Assembly: GCA_029247205.1 (NCBI GenBank)
Contig: JAQWLT010000033.1
Coordinates: forward strand, 96,570 to 160,569
Reading direction: 5' to 3'
Source: Phycisphaerales bacterium
GTDB lineage: Bacteria > Planctomycetota > Phycisphaerae > Phycisphaerales > SM1A02
Length of the DNA stretch: 64,000 bases
Under the pieces are notes generated by a model. The model was given only the letters and a program-made list of their open reading frames with translations. It was not told where the DNA came from and ran no database searches. This document shows positions 36,714-45,739 of this stretch, one piece after another. Each line of letters starts with the position of its first letter. The stretch's first letter is position 1. A program made the translations under genes and the position numbers.

Positions 36714-38263
36714 GTTGTGGAGTGTATGTTGGTCGTCCATGTAGCGGCAAACCACAGCACACTAAGAAATACTGCGCTAGCAAATCGATACTGCCAGGTT
36801 GATGTGGTGAGTAGAAGAACTCCACAGGTTTCAGCTAGAAGAACCCACCACCAAGATGGTGGATCGACCACGATTGATGATGATGGAATAGCTTGAAGTG
36901 TGGTTGCGGTACACCAAAGAATGCTTGTCGTAGTATTCAAACACCAACCAATAGCCATGGATATTGACTCGGTCCAGCCAAAAATAAGACGTGTGTACCC
37001 AAGACATAAGATGGTCGAGACCTGGGGCAACATCACAATGGTGGCGGGAATTCCAAGAAGGCTAAATTGACCAAAATGGTGGGCCGCAATTGGAGTCGCA
37101 GTCAACCATGCTGTCGTCGTTGCGCGGAGTGCAACACCAAGATTTGATGGTCTCATGCCGTTTATTGCTATTCGACGATTCCACATTGGAACAACCCAAA
37201 TGAGCGCGGCAACAACCGCGAAACTCAGTTGAAATGATGGATCTAAGACAGCTCGTGGATTTACCCACTGCATAGTGATGGCTGCCACTGCAAGAAGAGT
37301 GCTTGCTGACACTCTCCATCGAAATCCAAGGAGTGTGGTAGCGACTAGGAACATTAATCCAGCCCGTGCAAGTGGTGTTCTTACGTCAGCCAAAATTAAC
37401 ATCAGTGTGGTGGCAATAATCGCAATAAAAACAACGCAGCGGGGTGGAAATCCAAATAGGCGGGCTGCTAGGAGAACCGTTCCACAAACGATGGCAAGGT
37501 GCAGTCCACTGATAGCAAGTAAGTGCGCGGTCCCGGTATCTCGAAATGGAAGAGCAATTTCTTGCCAGTATTCGTCGCGGTGACCAAGAATGATGGCTGA
37601 AACAATTGATGCGTTAATACCAGTCTGGATAGGCGAATCCTTTACTAGATTCAACGCTGCTTTACGGATATCTAAAACCTGACTTTTAATGTTTTGATTT
37701 GTTTGAACCAGTATCACATCGCCTGGTTCCACGATCTCAATCAAAACCATTCTTGATTGTTGATTTCTAGAAATACGACACCGACCACGCACGATCATTT
37801 CTAGTCCATAGTGTGTTGTTGGGAGTGGGCCTGATATCAACATGCGTCCTGTTGCGTACTCCCACTCTCCTTGAGAGTTCTCAACAGCTGCACACCACGC
37901 ACTGGCAAGATTTGGTCGAATGATGCGATTTATTCGACATCGAACTGATATTGGTCCAACACGATCTGTCCCAATCCAGTGTGCAATATCACTTGGTGGG
38001 CGCGTTTGTTCAAATCTTGCGGATCGACCCGATGCAATCAGACCAGATGCGACTACGCACCATACGAAACCTAATCTTTGGCTCTTCACACACATAAGCC
38101 AAGGAATTGATGTGACGACAATAAAGAACCAAGTCCACCATGGAAATATGGTGCAACACCCAATTAAACTTCCAATGGTCCAACACACTCCAATAGAAAC
38201 GAGAATGCCGTATGTGCGAGGTGGTTGTCGTTCTTGAATCAAACTCAAATCGGGCGAATTCAT
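36710..38263 (-). CDS. comEC: ComEC/Rec2-family DNA uptake channel protein
   Basis: A 517-residue inner-membrane protein. The N-terminal region (about 1-215) has three membrane segments and an OB-like soluble part. The competence domain (about 225-500) carries HLLAISGLHLAIVCG, the family hallmark, and about seven more membrane segments. The C-terminal metallo-beta-lactamase domain found in many ComEC proteins is absent here, so this is the short form. In known systems ComEC moves single-stranded DNA into the cytoplasm. No other competence gene is visible nearby. It is upstream of the sugar dehydrogenase gene and translationally coupled to it. Confidence 0.85.
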   Translation of the reverse strand: MNSPDLSLIQERQPPRTYGILVSIGVCWTIGSLIGCCTIFPWWTWFFIVVTSIPWLMCVKSQRLGFVWCVVASGLIASGRSARFEQTRPPSDIAHWIGTDRVGPISVRCRINRIIRPNLASAWCAAVENSQGEWEYATGRMLISGPLPTTHYGLEMIVRGRCRISRNQQSRMVLIEIVEPGDVILVQTNQNIKSQVLDIRKAALNLVKDSPIQTGINASIVSAIILGHRDEYWQEIALPFRDTGTAHLLAISGLHLAIVCGTVLLAARLFGFPPRCVVFIAIIATTLMLILADVRTPLARAGLMFLVATTLLGFRWRVSASTLLAVAAITMQWVNPRAVLDPSFQLSFAVVAALIWVVPMWNRRIAINGMRPSNLGVALRATTTAWLTATPIAAHHFGQFSLLGIPATIVMLPQVSTILCLGYTRLIFGWTESISMAIGWCLNTTTSILWCTATTLQAIPSSSIVVDPPSWWWVLLAETCGVLLLTTSTWQYRFASAVFLSVLWFAATWTTNIHSTT

Positions 38264-38350
38264 GAATTCGCAGTGTCTGGGAAATTGTGGATGAATCCTT
38301 AAGTTGTTGCCAAAACGCCTACTTGGTCTTCATCTAGTAGCCTCACCTAT

Positions 38351-39418
38351 ATGCAACAGATCCTTGGCCATGATCAACATCTACAGACCTTCCAAACAGC
38401 CATTGAACTAGGGCGGATGCACCACGCTTGGATTTTGTCTGGTCCTGCTGGAATTGGGAAATCACTTGTTGCGAAAGCGGTTTCCACAGCCATCCTTGAC
38501 CCAACTGAGCCGCTTCATCACATGGGTCGAGGTGGTGAAGCGAGTACTCAAACACAGCGGCTTATAGAAGCAGGAACACATCCAGATTTACACATCATTC
38601 ACCGTGAGTTGTCTGCTTCAAGCAAGAACTCACGTTTGCGTGAGCGAAAGCAGATGAATATCCCGCTAGACCTTCTCAAGGAAAAGCTACTTGGTGGGCG
38701 AACATCTGATGGTGTTGTTCATGAGGCTGCGGCCTATCGAACACCGGTAATTTCTAAAGCAAAATCATTCATTATTGATGAGGCTGAACGACTCGATCTA
38801 CCTGGACAGAACTCTTTACTGAAGACACTTGAAGAGCCACCACCAGCTACCTATATATTTCTAGTTACGAATAGACCCGAGCGACTACTTCCAACAATTC
38901 GCAGTCGTTGTCAGCACATGCGATTTGGCCCACTCTCTCATGAGGAAATGGATCAATGGGTTGTCTCAAGTGAAATTGAGATTTCTCCAGCTGACACGAA
39001 GATCATTCTTCCATTCTGTGAAGGTGCACCTGGTGTTGCACACTTAGCTATCAAGCGTGGCCTCGCTGAGTGGATTCAATCGCTCGAGCCAATTTTGAGT
39101 TATCTAGATCGTGGTCAGTGGCCGCCTGATGCAGCACCAATGATGGCTGAGCGGATCGATGTGTGGGCGAAGGCGGTTGTGTCAGAGAATCCACGTGCAA
39201 GTAAAGATGCAGCGAATCGTGAAGGTGCCGAGATGATGCTGCGGATCCTCGCCGATCATGCCAGGCGTCGCTTTCGAATAGATAATGATGGGCTAGAGCA
39301 GATTTGTGTGCTTATTGATCGAATCGCCGAAGCAGAGCAGCAGTTTCAGGCTGGCCTCAACCTCAAACACGTCTTAGAGGCCCTTACGGCCGAGTGGGCG
39401 TCGCCTTTGGTTGGGTAG
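38351..39418 (+). CDS. holB: DNA polymerase III subunit delta'
   Basis: Clamp-loader subunit, 355 residues. The N-terminal AAA+ module has Walker A GPAGIGKS at 31-38, sensor-type ISKAKSFIIDEAERLDLPGQNSLLKTLEEPP, and sensor 1 TYIFLVTNRPERLLPTIRSRCQ. The SRC arginine finger motif is therefore present. The usual zinc-binding Cys cluster is not visible; the region after Walker A has a basic charged loop instead (SSKNSRLRERKQMN). It is divergent from comEC, 87 bases away, and its last 35 bases overlap the end of the convergent lgt gene. Confidence 0.9.
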   Translation: MQQILGHDQHLQTFQTAIELGRMHHAWILSGPAGIGKSLVAKAVSTAILDPTEPLHHMGRGGEASTQTQRLIEAGTHPDLHIIHRELSASSKNSRLRERKQMNIPLDLLKEKLLGGRTSDGVVHEAAAYRTPVISKAKSFIIDEAERLDLPGQNSLLKTLEEPPPATYIFLVTNRPERLLPTIRSRCQHMRFGPLSHEEMDQWVVSSEIEISPADTKIILPFCEGAPGVAHLAIKRGLAEWIQSLEPILSYLDRGQWPPDAAPMMAERIDVWAKAVVSENPRASKDAANREGAEMMLRILADHARRRFRIDNDGLEQICVLIDRIAEAEQQFQAGLNLKHVLEALTAEWASPLVG

Positions 39419-40397
39419 GAGTGGTGCTAGGGGGTTGGCCCTTGCTGCACAGAACAATCATCACGACTCCCAATAGAATCATGAAGATGCTCAATATTTG
39501 GCCTCGCTGAAGACCCATCATGAGCGTTACACCCTCATCAGGTTGGCGTACCACCTCGGTAAGGATCCTGAGGACCCCGTAGCCGGCGAGGAACCACCCT
39601 GCGAGCACGCCGGAGGGTTTGGGTTTATGCCACACCAGCAGCAGTAGCAAGAAGAGTACAGGGCCTTCACAGATCGCCTGAAGCAATTGTGAGGGCCAAT
39701 ATGCTGTGAGTTGGGGAACAATGGCTTCCATGACAGATTCCTGCCGTACTCGCAAAGCATTCGCCACGGTAGCTGCAAGTGTCTCTTGACCACCAAGTTC
39801 GGCAGCTACCGAAGAAAGATCGACCGTTCCAAGGTACACCTCGTCTGGATACTTCACGCTCCACCATGGTGGATCTACTTGCGCGGCTTCAGAGAGTCGC
39901 TTTCCCCATAATTCACCATTAATGAAGTTCGCTAGCCGACCAAAGCATAAACCAGGTGGTGCTGAGATGGCCATGAGATCAATGAGGTGTAGTGGTGAAA
40001 CTTGGTGGCGTTTCGCAAAAATAATCATTGCGATAAGTACACCCACAATTCCCCCGTGGCTCGCCATGCCACCACGATGAATCGCTAATAATTCCCACCA
40101 TGGGGGATCTGCTGAGAACATGATGAATAGTTCTGGCCGATAGAACAGGGCATACCCAAGCCGGCCCCCAACCATGACACCAACTACCGCATAGACCAGA
40201 AGATCTCCAACTGAGTGTTGTGAGAGTGGCGACCGTCCCGTCCGAGCAAGCCACCGAATCAAGAAGAGAGCAACCAAGAACCCAGCGAGATATGCCAGCC
40301 CATACCAGCGAATACCCCAATCATCTGATAGTGGAATCGCCACTGGATTGAGGCGATGGAGATAGGATTCGGCCACGATGATTAGGTTCACGTGCAT
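39384..40397 (-). CDS. lgt: Prolipoprotein diacylglyceryl transferase
   Basis: Inner-membrane enzyme that attaches diacylglycerol to lipobox Cys. It is 337 residues from ATG 40397; the frame is open to 40439, but that part is polar and unlike the family. Signature regions are GIRWYGLAYLAGFLVALFLI, GGRLGYALFYRPELF, HRGGMASHGGIVG and the family signature GRLANFINGELWGK. The C-terminal segments YGVLRILTEVVRQPDEG fit. A loop insertion after the signature (about residues 185-235) lengthens the protein beyond the usual ~270. This fits the many lipoproteins in the window. It overlaps the convergent holB end by 35 bases. Confidence 0.95.
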   Translation of the reverse strand: MHVNLIIVAESYLHRLNPVAIPLSDDWGIRWYGLAYLAGFLVALFLIRWLARTGRSPLSQHSVGDLLVYAVVGVMVGGRLGYALFYRPELFIMFSADPPWWELLAIHRGGMASHGGIVGVLIAMIIFAKRHQVSPLHLIDLMAISAPPGLCFGRLANFINGELWGKRLSEAAQVDPPWWSVKYPDEVYLGTVDLSSVAAELGGQETLAATVANALRVRQESVMEAIVPQLTAYWPSQLLQAICEGPVLFLLLLLVWHKPKPSGVLAGWFLAGYGVLRILTEVVRQPDEGVTLMMGLQRGQILSIFMILLGVVMIVLCSKGQPPSTTPTQPKATPTRP

Positions 40398-40469
40398 GGA
40401 ATGAAGTACCCCAACTTTATGGGGGCGTGGTTGTACCACGAATCAATTACAACTGTCGAGACATGAATT

Positions 40470-41513
40470 ATGACCACTCCTCCATCATTCAATCCAATTC
40501 CTACGCTTCGCTTGCTTCTTGATGGCCAACACCTTGATGCAGAGTCGGTCACTCATATTTTCGAAGCGATGATGTCTGGCGACCTTAAAGAGTCGCAAAC
40601 AGCCGCTGTTTTATCGCTCATTGCAGTACGGGATCCAGACGCTAACGAACTCGCATCTGCTGCAGCCGTCATGCGAAAGCACGTGACAGCGATCCCAACT
40701 TCTATCGATCTACAGTCTTTGCTTGATACAGCTGGAACAGGTGGGGCTCCAAAAACATTTAATGTTTCAACCGCCGCTGCGATTGTTGCTGCTGCCTCAG
40801 GTATTCCAGTCGCCAAACATGGCAATCGTTCTCGTACTGGTCGAGGATCGGCAGAAGTTCTTGAGATGCTCGGTGTCAATATTAATGCTGGACCAGATAC
40901 TCAGGCTCACTGTCTACAAGAAGCCAATGTGTGCTTCGCATTTGCTATTCATCATCACCCAGCCACCCGATTTGTTATGCCTGTTCGGCGTGCTCTAACA
41001 TTTCCGACGATCTTCAATTTACTTGGACCCCTTACGAATCCAGCGAATGCCCATAGACAAGTAATTGGGGTATGGGACAGTCGGTTTGGTCAGGTCATGG
41101 CAGAAGCATTAGTTCAGCTTGGAACAAAGCGGGCAATCGTAGCCCACTCACATGATGGCTTAGATGAAGTATCTATTTCAGCACCGACAACTCTATGGCA
41201 TGTTGAAAATGGTGAAATTCACCAAGAAGTGATTTCCCCAATAGATGTTGGGCTTCAATTACACTCAATTGATGATGTTCGTGCAACTAATCTTGAACAC
41301 GCGGCATCGCTTGTTCGATCGGTTCTTGATGGATCTGAACAAGGAGCTCCGCGGGACATGGTGCTTATCAACGCAGCGGCGGCCATCCTGGTTGGGGGTA
41401 AATCAGTCAACCTGACAGAAGGTGTCGCTATGGCAGCTTCAATGATTGATACTGGACATGCAATTACAACACTCAAAAGATTGGTAGAAGTGAGTCAATC
41501 GGTAGTGTCCTGA
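40470..41513 (+). CDS. trpD: Anthranilate phosphoribosyltransferase
   Basis: Second step of tryptophan synthesis, joining anthranilate and PRPP. The protein is 347 residues, normal for the family. The PRPP/anthranilate-binding regions are visible: LLDTAGTGGAPKTFNVSTAAAIVAAASGIPVAKHGNRS and GRGSAEVLEMLGVNI, then HHHPATRFVMPVRRALTFPTIFNLLGPLTNPA and SHDGLDEVSISAPT. No other trp gene is next to it. It is divergent from lgt (72 bases apart) and its stop codon lies in a GC-rich hairpin. A non-coding stretch follows before dnaA. Confidence 0.96.
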   Translation: MTTPPSFNPIPTLRLLLDGQHLDAESVTHIFEAMMSGDLKESQTAAVLSLIAVRDPDANELASAAAVMRKHVTAIPTSIDLQSLLDTAGTGGAPKTFNVSTAAAIVAAASGIPVAKHGNRSRTGRGSAEVLEMLGVNINAGPDTQAHCLQEANVCFAFAIHHHPATRFVMPVRRALTFPTIFNLLGPLTNPANAHRQVIGVWDSRFGQVMAEALVQLGTKRAIVAHSHDGLDEVSISAPTTLWHVENGEIHQEVISPIDVGLQLHSIDDVRATNLEHAASLVRSVLDGSEQGAPRDMVLINAAAAILVGGKSVNLTEGVAMAASMIDTGHAITTLKRLVEVSQSVVS

Positions 41514-41529
41514 CGCCGCGAAGCGGCGT
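41513..41529 (+). terminator. Hairpin overlapping the trpD stop codon
   Basis: ACGCCGC (41513-41519) and GCGGCGT (41523-41529) form a perfect 7-bp GC-rich stem with loop GAA. No run of T follows, so it is a weak intrinsic terminator or an mRNA 3'-end stabiliser for trpD. Confidence 0.55.
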
Positions 41530-41539
41530 GTTCTCTATT

Positions 41540-41639
41540 CCATATAAATACTCCCTCCTCCTAGTAGGTGTGCCTGTCGGCCTGTGGGTTGTTTTGTGGT
41601 CTTGTGTCATAACACTCGACCACAAACATATTTATATGG
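41540..41639. repeat. Nested perfect inverted repeats (11 bp and 9 bp)
   Basis: CCATATAAATA (41540-41550) is the exact reverse complement of TATTTATATGG (41629-41639). Inside it, TTTGTGGTC (41593-41601) pairs with GACCACAAA (41618-41626). The inner hairpin adds GTGT/ACAC after a small mismatch. Confidence 0.8.
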
Positions 41640-41657
41640 CTCTGTTTATATAAGGGA

Positions 41658-41782
41658 TGTTGTCGTTTTGCCTGTCTCTTACTGACGATGGGTGTCGGCA
41701 AGAAAGCTATTTGTAGAAGTGGTCAGAATAAAGGCTGCAGCCATCGACCAGCCTGTCTATCCATCATCTGCAAACGACAACA
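41658..41782. repeat. Perfect 11-bp inverted repeat enclosing about 103 bases
   Basis: TGTTGTCGTTT (41658-41668) is the exact reverse complement of AAACGACAACA (41772-41782). With one bulged T the pairing extends by two more G-C pairs. Shorter complementary segments lie between, for example CGATGG (41686-41691) with CCATCG (41741-41746). Confidence 0.8.
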
Positions 41783-41832
41783 CAAACAACAGATTTTCCA
41801 CTGGTTATTTACACCTCACGAGAGAGCGTTTG

Positions 41833-43173
41833 CTACTCAAGTAGGCTTAACTCAAGTTCGGCAATATCCTGATCAAGCCGATCATCACCAATTCGTTTGC
41901 CGTCAATTGACTTAATGGCGTGCATGACGGTTGTGTGGTCTCGGCCACCAAAGTACCCACCAATCTCACCAAGGCTAAATCGGGTGTGTTTGCGGGCGAG
42001 ATACATACCAACTTGTCGTGGGAGCGAAACACTCTTGTGCCGCCGCTTCGAGAGTAATTCAGTCAGCTTGAGCCCATAGAAGCCAGATACAGTGTCGAGA
42101 ATATCTTGAATTGTCAATTTGGCGGAGCTATTGGTGTGGAGTTGATCTCCAATAGAACGCTTAGTCATAGCAAGGTCAATTTCACAACCATCCAATATCG
42201 CCAGTGTTTGGATTTTGGTAATTGCACCCTCGATTTCACGGATATTCGTATCGATTCTGGCTGCGATATAGCTCGCAACATCATCTGGAAGATTTACTGA
42301 TCGCAAAGCAGCCTTCGACTTCACAATCGCGACGCGTGTTTCATAACACGGACGCTCAATATTGGCGACAAGGCCACATGAGAATCTGCTTGTGAGACGT
42401 TCTTCCATATCAGGCACCTCATTTGGCGGTGCATCTGAACTCAACACAATCTGTCGACCCCCTTGATACAGCGTATTAAAGGTGTGGAAGAACTCTTCTT
42501 GACTCGTTCCACGATTTGAGAGGTCATGAATATCGTCAACAACGAGCAGGTCATAGTTTCGGAAGCGATATCGGAAAGAGTGCATATCACCACTCTGTAC
42601 CGCATCATGAAAATGATTCATGAATGTATTACACGATGTGTAATAGATTTTCATATCAGGGTTGTTACGAATCGTTTGTTGGCAGATAGCTTGAAGTAAA
42701 TGTGTCTTTCCAAGACCAACACCACCATGCACAAAGAATGGGTTATAGGCACGACCTGGTTGCTGAGCCACAGCAAGCGCAGCTGCGTGTGCAAGCCGGT
42801 TGTCTGGTCCAACTACAAATGAGTCAAACGAGAAGTCTGGTGACAACAACATCTCACCATCAAGATCAACCATAGATCGCGAGGTGCTTCCAGAGATAAC
42901 CTCTTTTACAGGTTCTTTCGTGAGTTGGTCTTTGGTAATGAACTCTATTCCAAGCAAGCGTCCAGTGACAGACTGCATTGCTTCGGTGAACGGTTCAATA
43001 CACGAGCGTTGAAGAAACCGAAGTTGTATTGGTTCTTGAACCAAAAATCGCATAGTTCCACCATCCATATCGATGGCTTCAAGGTCATTAAACCAATGTC
43101 GGCAAATCGAGGGGTTATTTTCCCACAGATGCTCTAACACCGAACGCATTACTGTTGAATCAACAACTGCCAT
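41833..43173 (-). CDS. dnaA: Chromosomal replication initiator protein DnaA
   Basis: A 446-residue initiator that binds DnaA boxes and opens the origin. An N-terminal domain I (about 1-75) is followed by a short linker. The AAA+ domain starts SFDSFVVGPDNRLAHAAA, with Walker A GGVGLGKT at 150-157 and Walker B YDLLVVDDIHDL. Sensor elements and RLTSRFSCGLV follow. The C-terminal DNA-binding domain IV carries KHTRFSLGEIGGYFGGRDHTTVMHAI, the DnaA signature. ATG at 43149 is an alternative start. The gene lies downstream of an RNase Z-like gene on the same strand (84 bases apart). The region after its 3' end is rich in inverted repeats. Confidence 0.96.
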   Translation of the reverse strand: MAVVDSTVMRSVLEHLWENNPSICRHWFNDLEAIDMDGGTMRFLVQEPIQLRFLQRSCIEPFTEAMQSVTGRLLGIEFITKDQLTKEPVKEVISGSTSRSMVDLDGEMLLSPDFSFDSFVVGPDNRLAHAAALAVAQQPGRAYNPFFVHGGVGLGKTHLLQAICQQTIRNNPDMKIYYTSCNTFMNHFHDAVQSGDMHSFRYRFRNYDLLVVDDIHDLSNRGTSQEEFFHTFNTLYQGGRQIVLSSDAPPNEVPDMEERLTSRFSCGLVANIERPCYETRVAIVKSKAALRSVNLPDDVASYIAARIDTNIREIEGAITKIQTLAILDGCEIDLAMTKRSIGDQLHTNSSAKLTIQDILDTVSGFYGLKLTELLSKRRHKSVSLPRQVGMYLARKHTRFSLGEIGGYFGGRDHTTVMHAIKSIDGKRIGDDRLDQDIAELELSLLE

Positions 43174-43257
43174 TCAAAAATCTCTTCCTACACACACTTT
43201 TTGAAGGGGCTTCGCTTTATGACCTAAACCCCACACCCACACTTCCAACATTAGAAA

Positions 43258-44202
43258 TTAAGGCTCAACAGCGACGCCGTCAACCATCTTTGGGTGAGAT
43301 TGCCCAGAGTCTTCAAGTTGTTGGTCATATCGGGTGCGATTTCGTCGGTGATCCATGAGCATATGAACCCTTGAGGCGTCTTCTTCACTCAATACCTCTT
43401 CAATTCGTTGTCGAGCTTCCTCAAGGCTGCTGCGACGGGATACATGAAGAAGAACGACATGCTTCGCTTTCCAGGCTTCCATGAGTTCTGGGAGGTCTTC
43501 TACATGTAGATGCCTTCCAACCCGGGCCCGATCACGGTGGTTTGGATTAAAAAAGGTGCATTCACTTAGTACAACTGGGGCTTCGCAAAATTCTCTACGA
43601 AGTAGGTTTGGACACATTTGTGTGTCGCCTGTGTAGGCTAAGAGCGGGATCTCAAGGCGATAGGTGATTTCATCACCACGGTCTCGCAACTCCTTGAGTT
43701 GCGACTGTGAAAGCCCTGCTAAATCTGGTCGTAATTTACTGCGGTACTCAATCGCTGCATATCCAAGTGATGCTGTTCCATGATTCATTTCAATAGCCCG
43801 AAGGCGGGTATTTGGCTTGAGATCCACTTCTTCTAGGTGTTCAAGGCCTTGAACCTGATATGGCGTGTCTTGATTTTCAATCGGCACCCAACCAGCCATC
43901 ATGTTCATCAATGGTCGCTCAAGTCGCTTGGGACACACACAGCGACCAACCCCCATCTTTTGAAATACACGTTGGCTGAACCAATATGGCAATCCCCCAA
44001 CATGGTCCATATGCCCATGGCTGATAGCCACAAGAGGTGATGACAACACCATTCTTGGGCACCAACCAAGGTCAAAGACGACATCAAGTTCAGGGACCTG
44101 TACCACTGTGCCCTCACCAGCAATGCTGGAGCCTTGAACACGCCAAGGCGGGCAGTACAGAAAGCCAAGCCGCTCACAGAGCAGCGGACGTTTTGGGATC
44201 AT
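43258..44202 (-). CDS. Metallo-beta-lactamase fold hydrolase, ribonuclease Z-like
   Basis: A 314-residue zinc hydrolase. ATG at 44202 has GGAGG 7 bases upstream; longer starts are open but unlikely. The zinc motif SHGHMDHVGGLPYW begins about residue 77, and later ligands are in EMNHGT, YTGDTQ and LLHVSRR. HxHxDHxGGLPY followed by a 'pick a Pro-type' region (VCPKRLERPL) is like the short tRNase Z forms (plant TRZ1/TRZ2 type) that trim tRNA 3' ends. That substrate is inferred. The tRNA-Ala at 48041 has no encoded CCA, so a tRNase Z would be needed. Confidence 0.72.
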   Translation of the reverse strand: MIPKRPLLCERLGFLYCPPWRVQGSSIAGEGTVVQVPELDVVFDLGWCPRMVLSSPLVAISHGHMDHVGGLPYWFSQRVFQKMGVGRCVCPKRLERPLMNMMAGWVPIENQDTPYQVQGLEHLEEVDLKPNTRLRAIEMNHGTASLGYAAIEYRSKLRPDLAGLSQSQLKELRDRGDEITYRLEIPLLAYTGDTQMCPNLLRREFCEAPVVLSECTFFNPNHRDRARVGRHLHVEDLPELMEAWKAKHVVLLHVSRRSSLEEARQRIEEVLSEEDASRVHMLMDHRRNRTRYDQQLEDSGQSHPKMVDGVAVEP

Positions 44203-44393
44203 TTTGAAGCCTCCGAGGCGGCACTTTCGCGTCGACCGGTGAATTGTGGTCACGCATGATATCAGGCAACACCCAGCCCCCAACCACCCCAGGGGCCACT
44301 AAAAAGAACTCTCTCGGAGTCCCACAAGAGGCAAATGATATGTGGAAGATATGTGTGTAATCCGTGTATACATTGTTCATTCTGTAGTTCTTC

Positions 44394-44717
44394 ATGGTTT
44401 CACCGAAGCCACCAACAAAGGTGGCCGATGCCTGCTTGATGAGCAGAGATGACACAAACCGACCAAAAAACGCCTTAGATGCAATTACAAGGCTTGATGC
44501 GATGCTTGAAATGATTCGAGCATCTTCCCCCACCTGGTGTCTTGATGACCATGCCGCCCGGGCGCTCAGTGAGGCGATGCAAGTGGACAAGTCAGTCGGC
44601 GACCTTGTGGCCGCACACCTTCATCGTCGTATGGATCGCACCAGTGGCGTGGCGTGTGATCTCGCAAATTCAACCGATCGAATTGAGTCTATGTTGGATG
44701 CTATACGGCGGCTTTGA
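44394..44717 (+). CDS. Possible small unknown protein, 107 aa
   Basis: No family recognised and no strong ribosome binding site. ATG at 44394 or 44439 could be the start. From residue 16 the protein is polar and helical (MSRDDTNRPKNALDAITRLDAMLEMIR). The helices could form a short coiled coil or a four-helix pack, and Asp, Arg and Ala are frequent. There is no signal peptide. It is divergent from the RNase Z-like gene and convergent with ispB. It may be real, but the support is coding-like composition only. Confidence 0.45.
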   Translation: MVSPKPPTKVADACLMSRDDTNRPKNALDAITRLDAMLEMIRASSPTWCLDDHAARALSEAMQVDKSVGDLVAAHLHRRMDRTSGVACDLANSTDRIESMLDAIRRL

Positions 44718-44749
44718 CATCTATCAAAGCAAACCCCGACTCTACAAAA

Positions 44750-45736
44750 CTAGAACCGCCTCTGTACAACTGCATCTGCAAGTAGATGCAACATAGTTGT
44801 TGCTGCGTTGTCTGGAAGGTCTCCAATCCAGCGCCTTGCTGATGCAACACGATCCATTGCTGTTTCTCGGGCTGACTCAAACCACCCATCATCTTGAAGT
44901 CGTTCTTGTAACTGTGCATGGCAACGGTCACGAACAAGCGCAGCAATTTGACGCTGATCATCCCCATCCCGCAAAGCACGTATGAGTGGAAGTGTAAGTT
45001 TTCCCATATCAAGGTCGCGGCCGACCGTCTTTCCAAGTTCTTGTTGATCTGCGGTTAAGTCAAGCAAGTCGTCGGTTATTTGGAACGCCACACCAAGATT
45101 AATACCATATTCATGGAGCGCTTTTTGAATTTTTAGATCAGCACCAGCAAGCCGAGCACCAAGTTCACAACATCCACCAATCAATGAAGCAGTCTTATTG
45201 GTGACAATCGTCAAATACATATCTTCGTCAAGATCAACATTTTCACGATTATGTAATTGAACAATCTCCCCCTCACACAGTGTGTTCGTAATCTCCCCAA
45301 GCCTGAGATTGAGATTCGGATCACCGATCGTTGAGCACAAATGGAAGGCATTAGAGATGAGGTAATCACCCAACATGACAGCCATTTCATTTCCATGGAG
45401 AGCATTTACTGTGGCACCACCCCGGCGAACAGATGACTCATCAAGCACATCATCATGTACCAATGTTGCCATGTGAATCATTTCAGTGACAGCACCAATG
45501 GTCCGGTGATAATGAGAGGAATCAACCACACTCTCATCCACAGCCATACCAGAAAGCAACACAAGTGTTGGTCGAAGCATTTTCCCCCGGTATCGGCCCA
45601 CATGCACTGAGAGTGTGTTTACTGGCGGGAAATCACTGGCAAGTTGGCGATCGAAGATCGTTGAAACATCATCCAGTTCAACCATCAAGCGACTAACAAG
45701 AGTTGGATTTACACCAGCAATATCAAAGATAGACAC
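44750..45736 (-). CDS. ispB: Polyprenyl diphosphate synthase (octaprenyl type)
   Basis: Builds the long isoprenoid chain for quinones from isopentenyl diphosphate. It is 328 residues. The first Asp-rich motif DDVLD is at 95-99, preceded by GKMLRPTLVL and followed by RRGGATVNALHGNEMAVMLGDYL. The second Asp-rich motif is FQITDDLLDLTAD. The spacing and the small residues before the first motif suggest a long-chain trans-prenyltransferase, but product length cannot be read reliably. The gene lies 3 bases after a methyltransferase gene on the same strand. ubiX at 22147 might relate to the same quinone route only in species that use it. Confidence 0.9.
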   Translation of the reverse strand: MSIFDIAGVNPTLVSRLMVELDDVSTIFDRQLASDFPPVNTLSVHVGRYRGKMLRPTLVLLSGMAVDESVVDSSHYHRTIGAVTEMIHMATLVHDDVLDESSVRRGGATVNALHGNEMAVMLGDYLISNAFHLCSTIGDPNLNLRLGEITNTLCEGEIVQLHNRENVDLDEDMYLTIVTNKTASLIGGCCELGARLAGADLKIQKALHEYGINLGVAFQITDDLLDLTADQQELGKTVGRDLDMGKLTLPLIRALRDGDDQRQIAALVRDRCHAQLQERLQDDGWFESARETAMDRVASARRWIGDLPDNAATTMLHLLADAVVQRRF

Positions 45737-45739
45737 GAG

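Larger units (their letters stand above)
41514..41832. other. Non-coding stretch between trpD and dnaA, rich in inverted repeats
   Basis: No gene is visible in this 319-base stretch. It contains the trpD hairpin, an outer 11-bp inverted repeat (41540-41550/41629-41639) nested around a 9-bp one (41593-41601/41618-41626), and a third 11-bp repeat (41658-41668/41772-41782). AT-rich blocks such as TTTATATGG and TTTATATAAG lie near 41631-41653. TTATTTACA at 41805-41813 differs from the DnaA box TTATNCACA by one base. The stretch lies directly after the 3' end of dnaA. Candidate roles are an origin region, a structured RNA or a transcription end. Nothing proves any of these. Confidence 0.5.

Noticed and set aside
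41601..41813. Possible array of DnaA boxes behind dnaA
   Set aside because: Only one near match (TTATTTACA) was found; the TGTGTCATAA at 41604-41613 has an extra base. Not enough to call an origin, so only noted as a candidate.
41514..41832. tmRNA, RNase P RNA or SRP RNA in the trpD-dnaA gap
   Set aside because: None of the conserved core sequences of these RNAs is visible, so no known RNA family could be assigned despite the inverted repeats.
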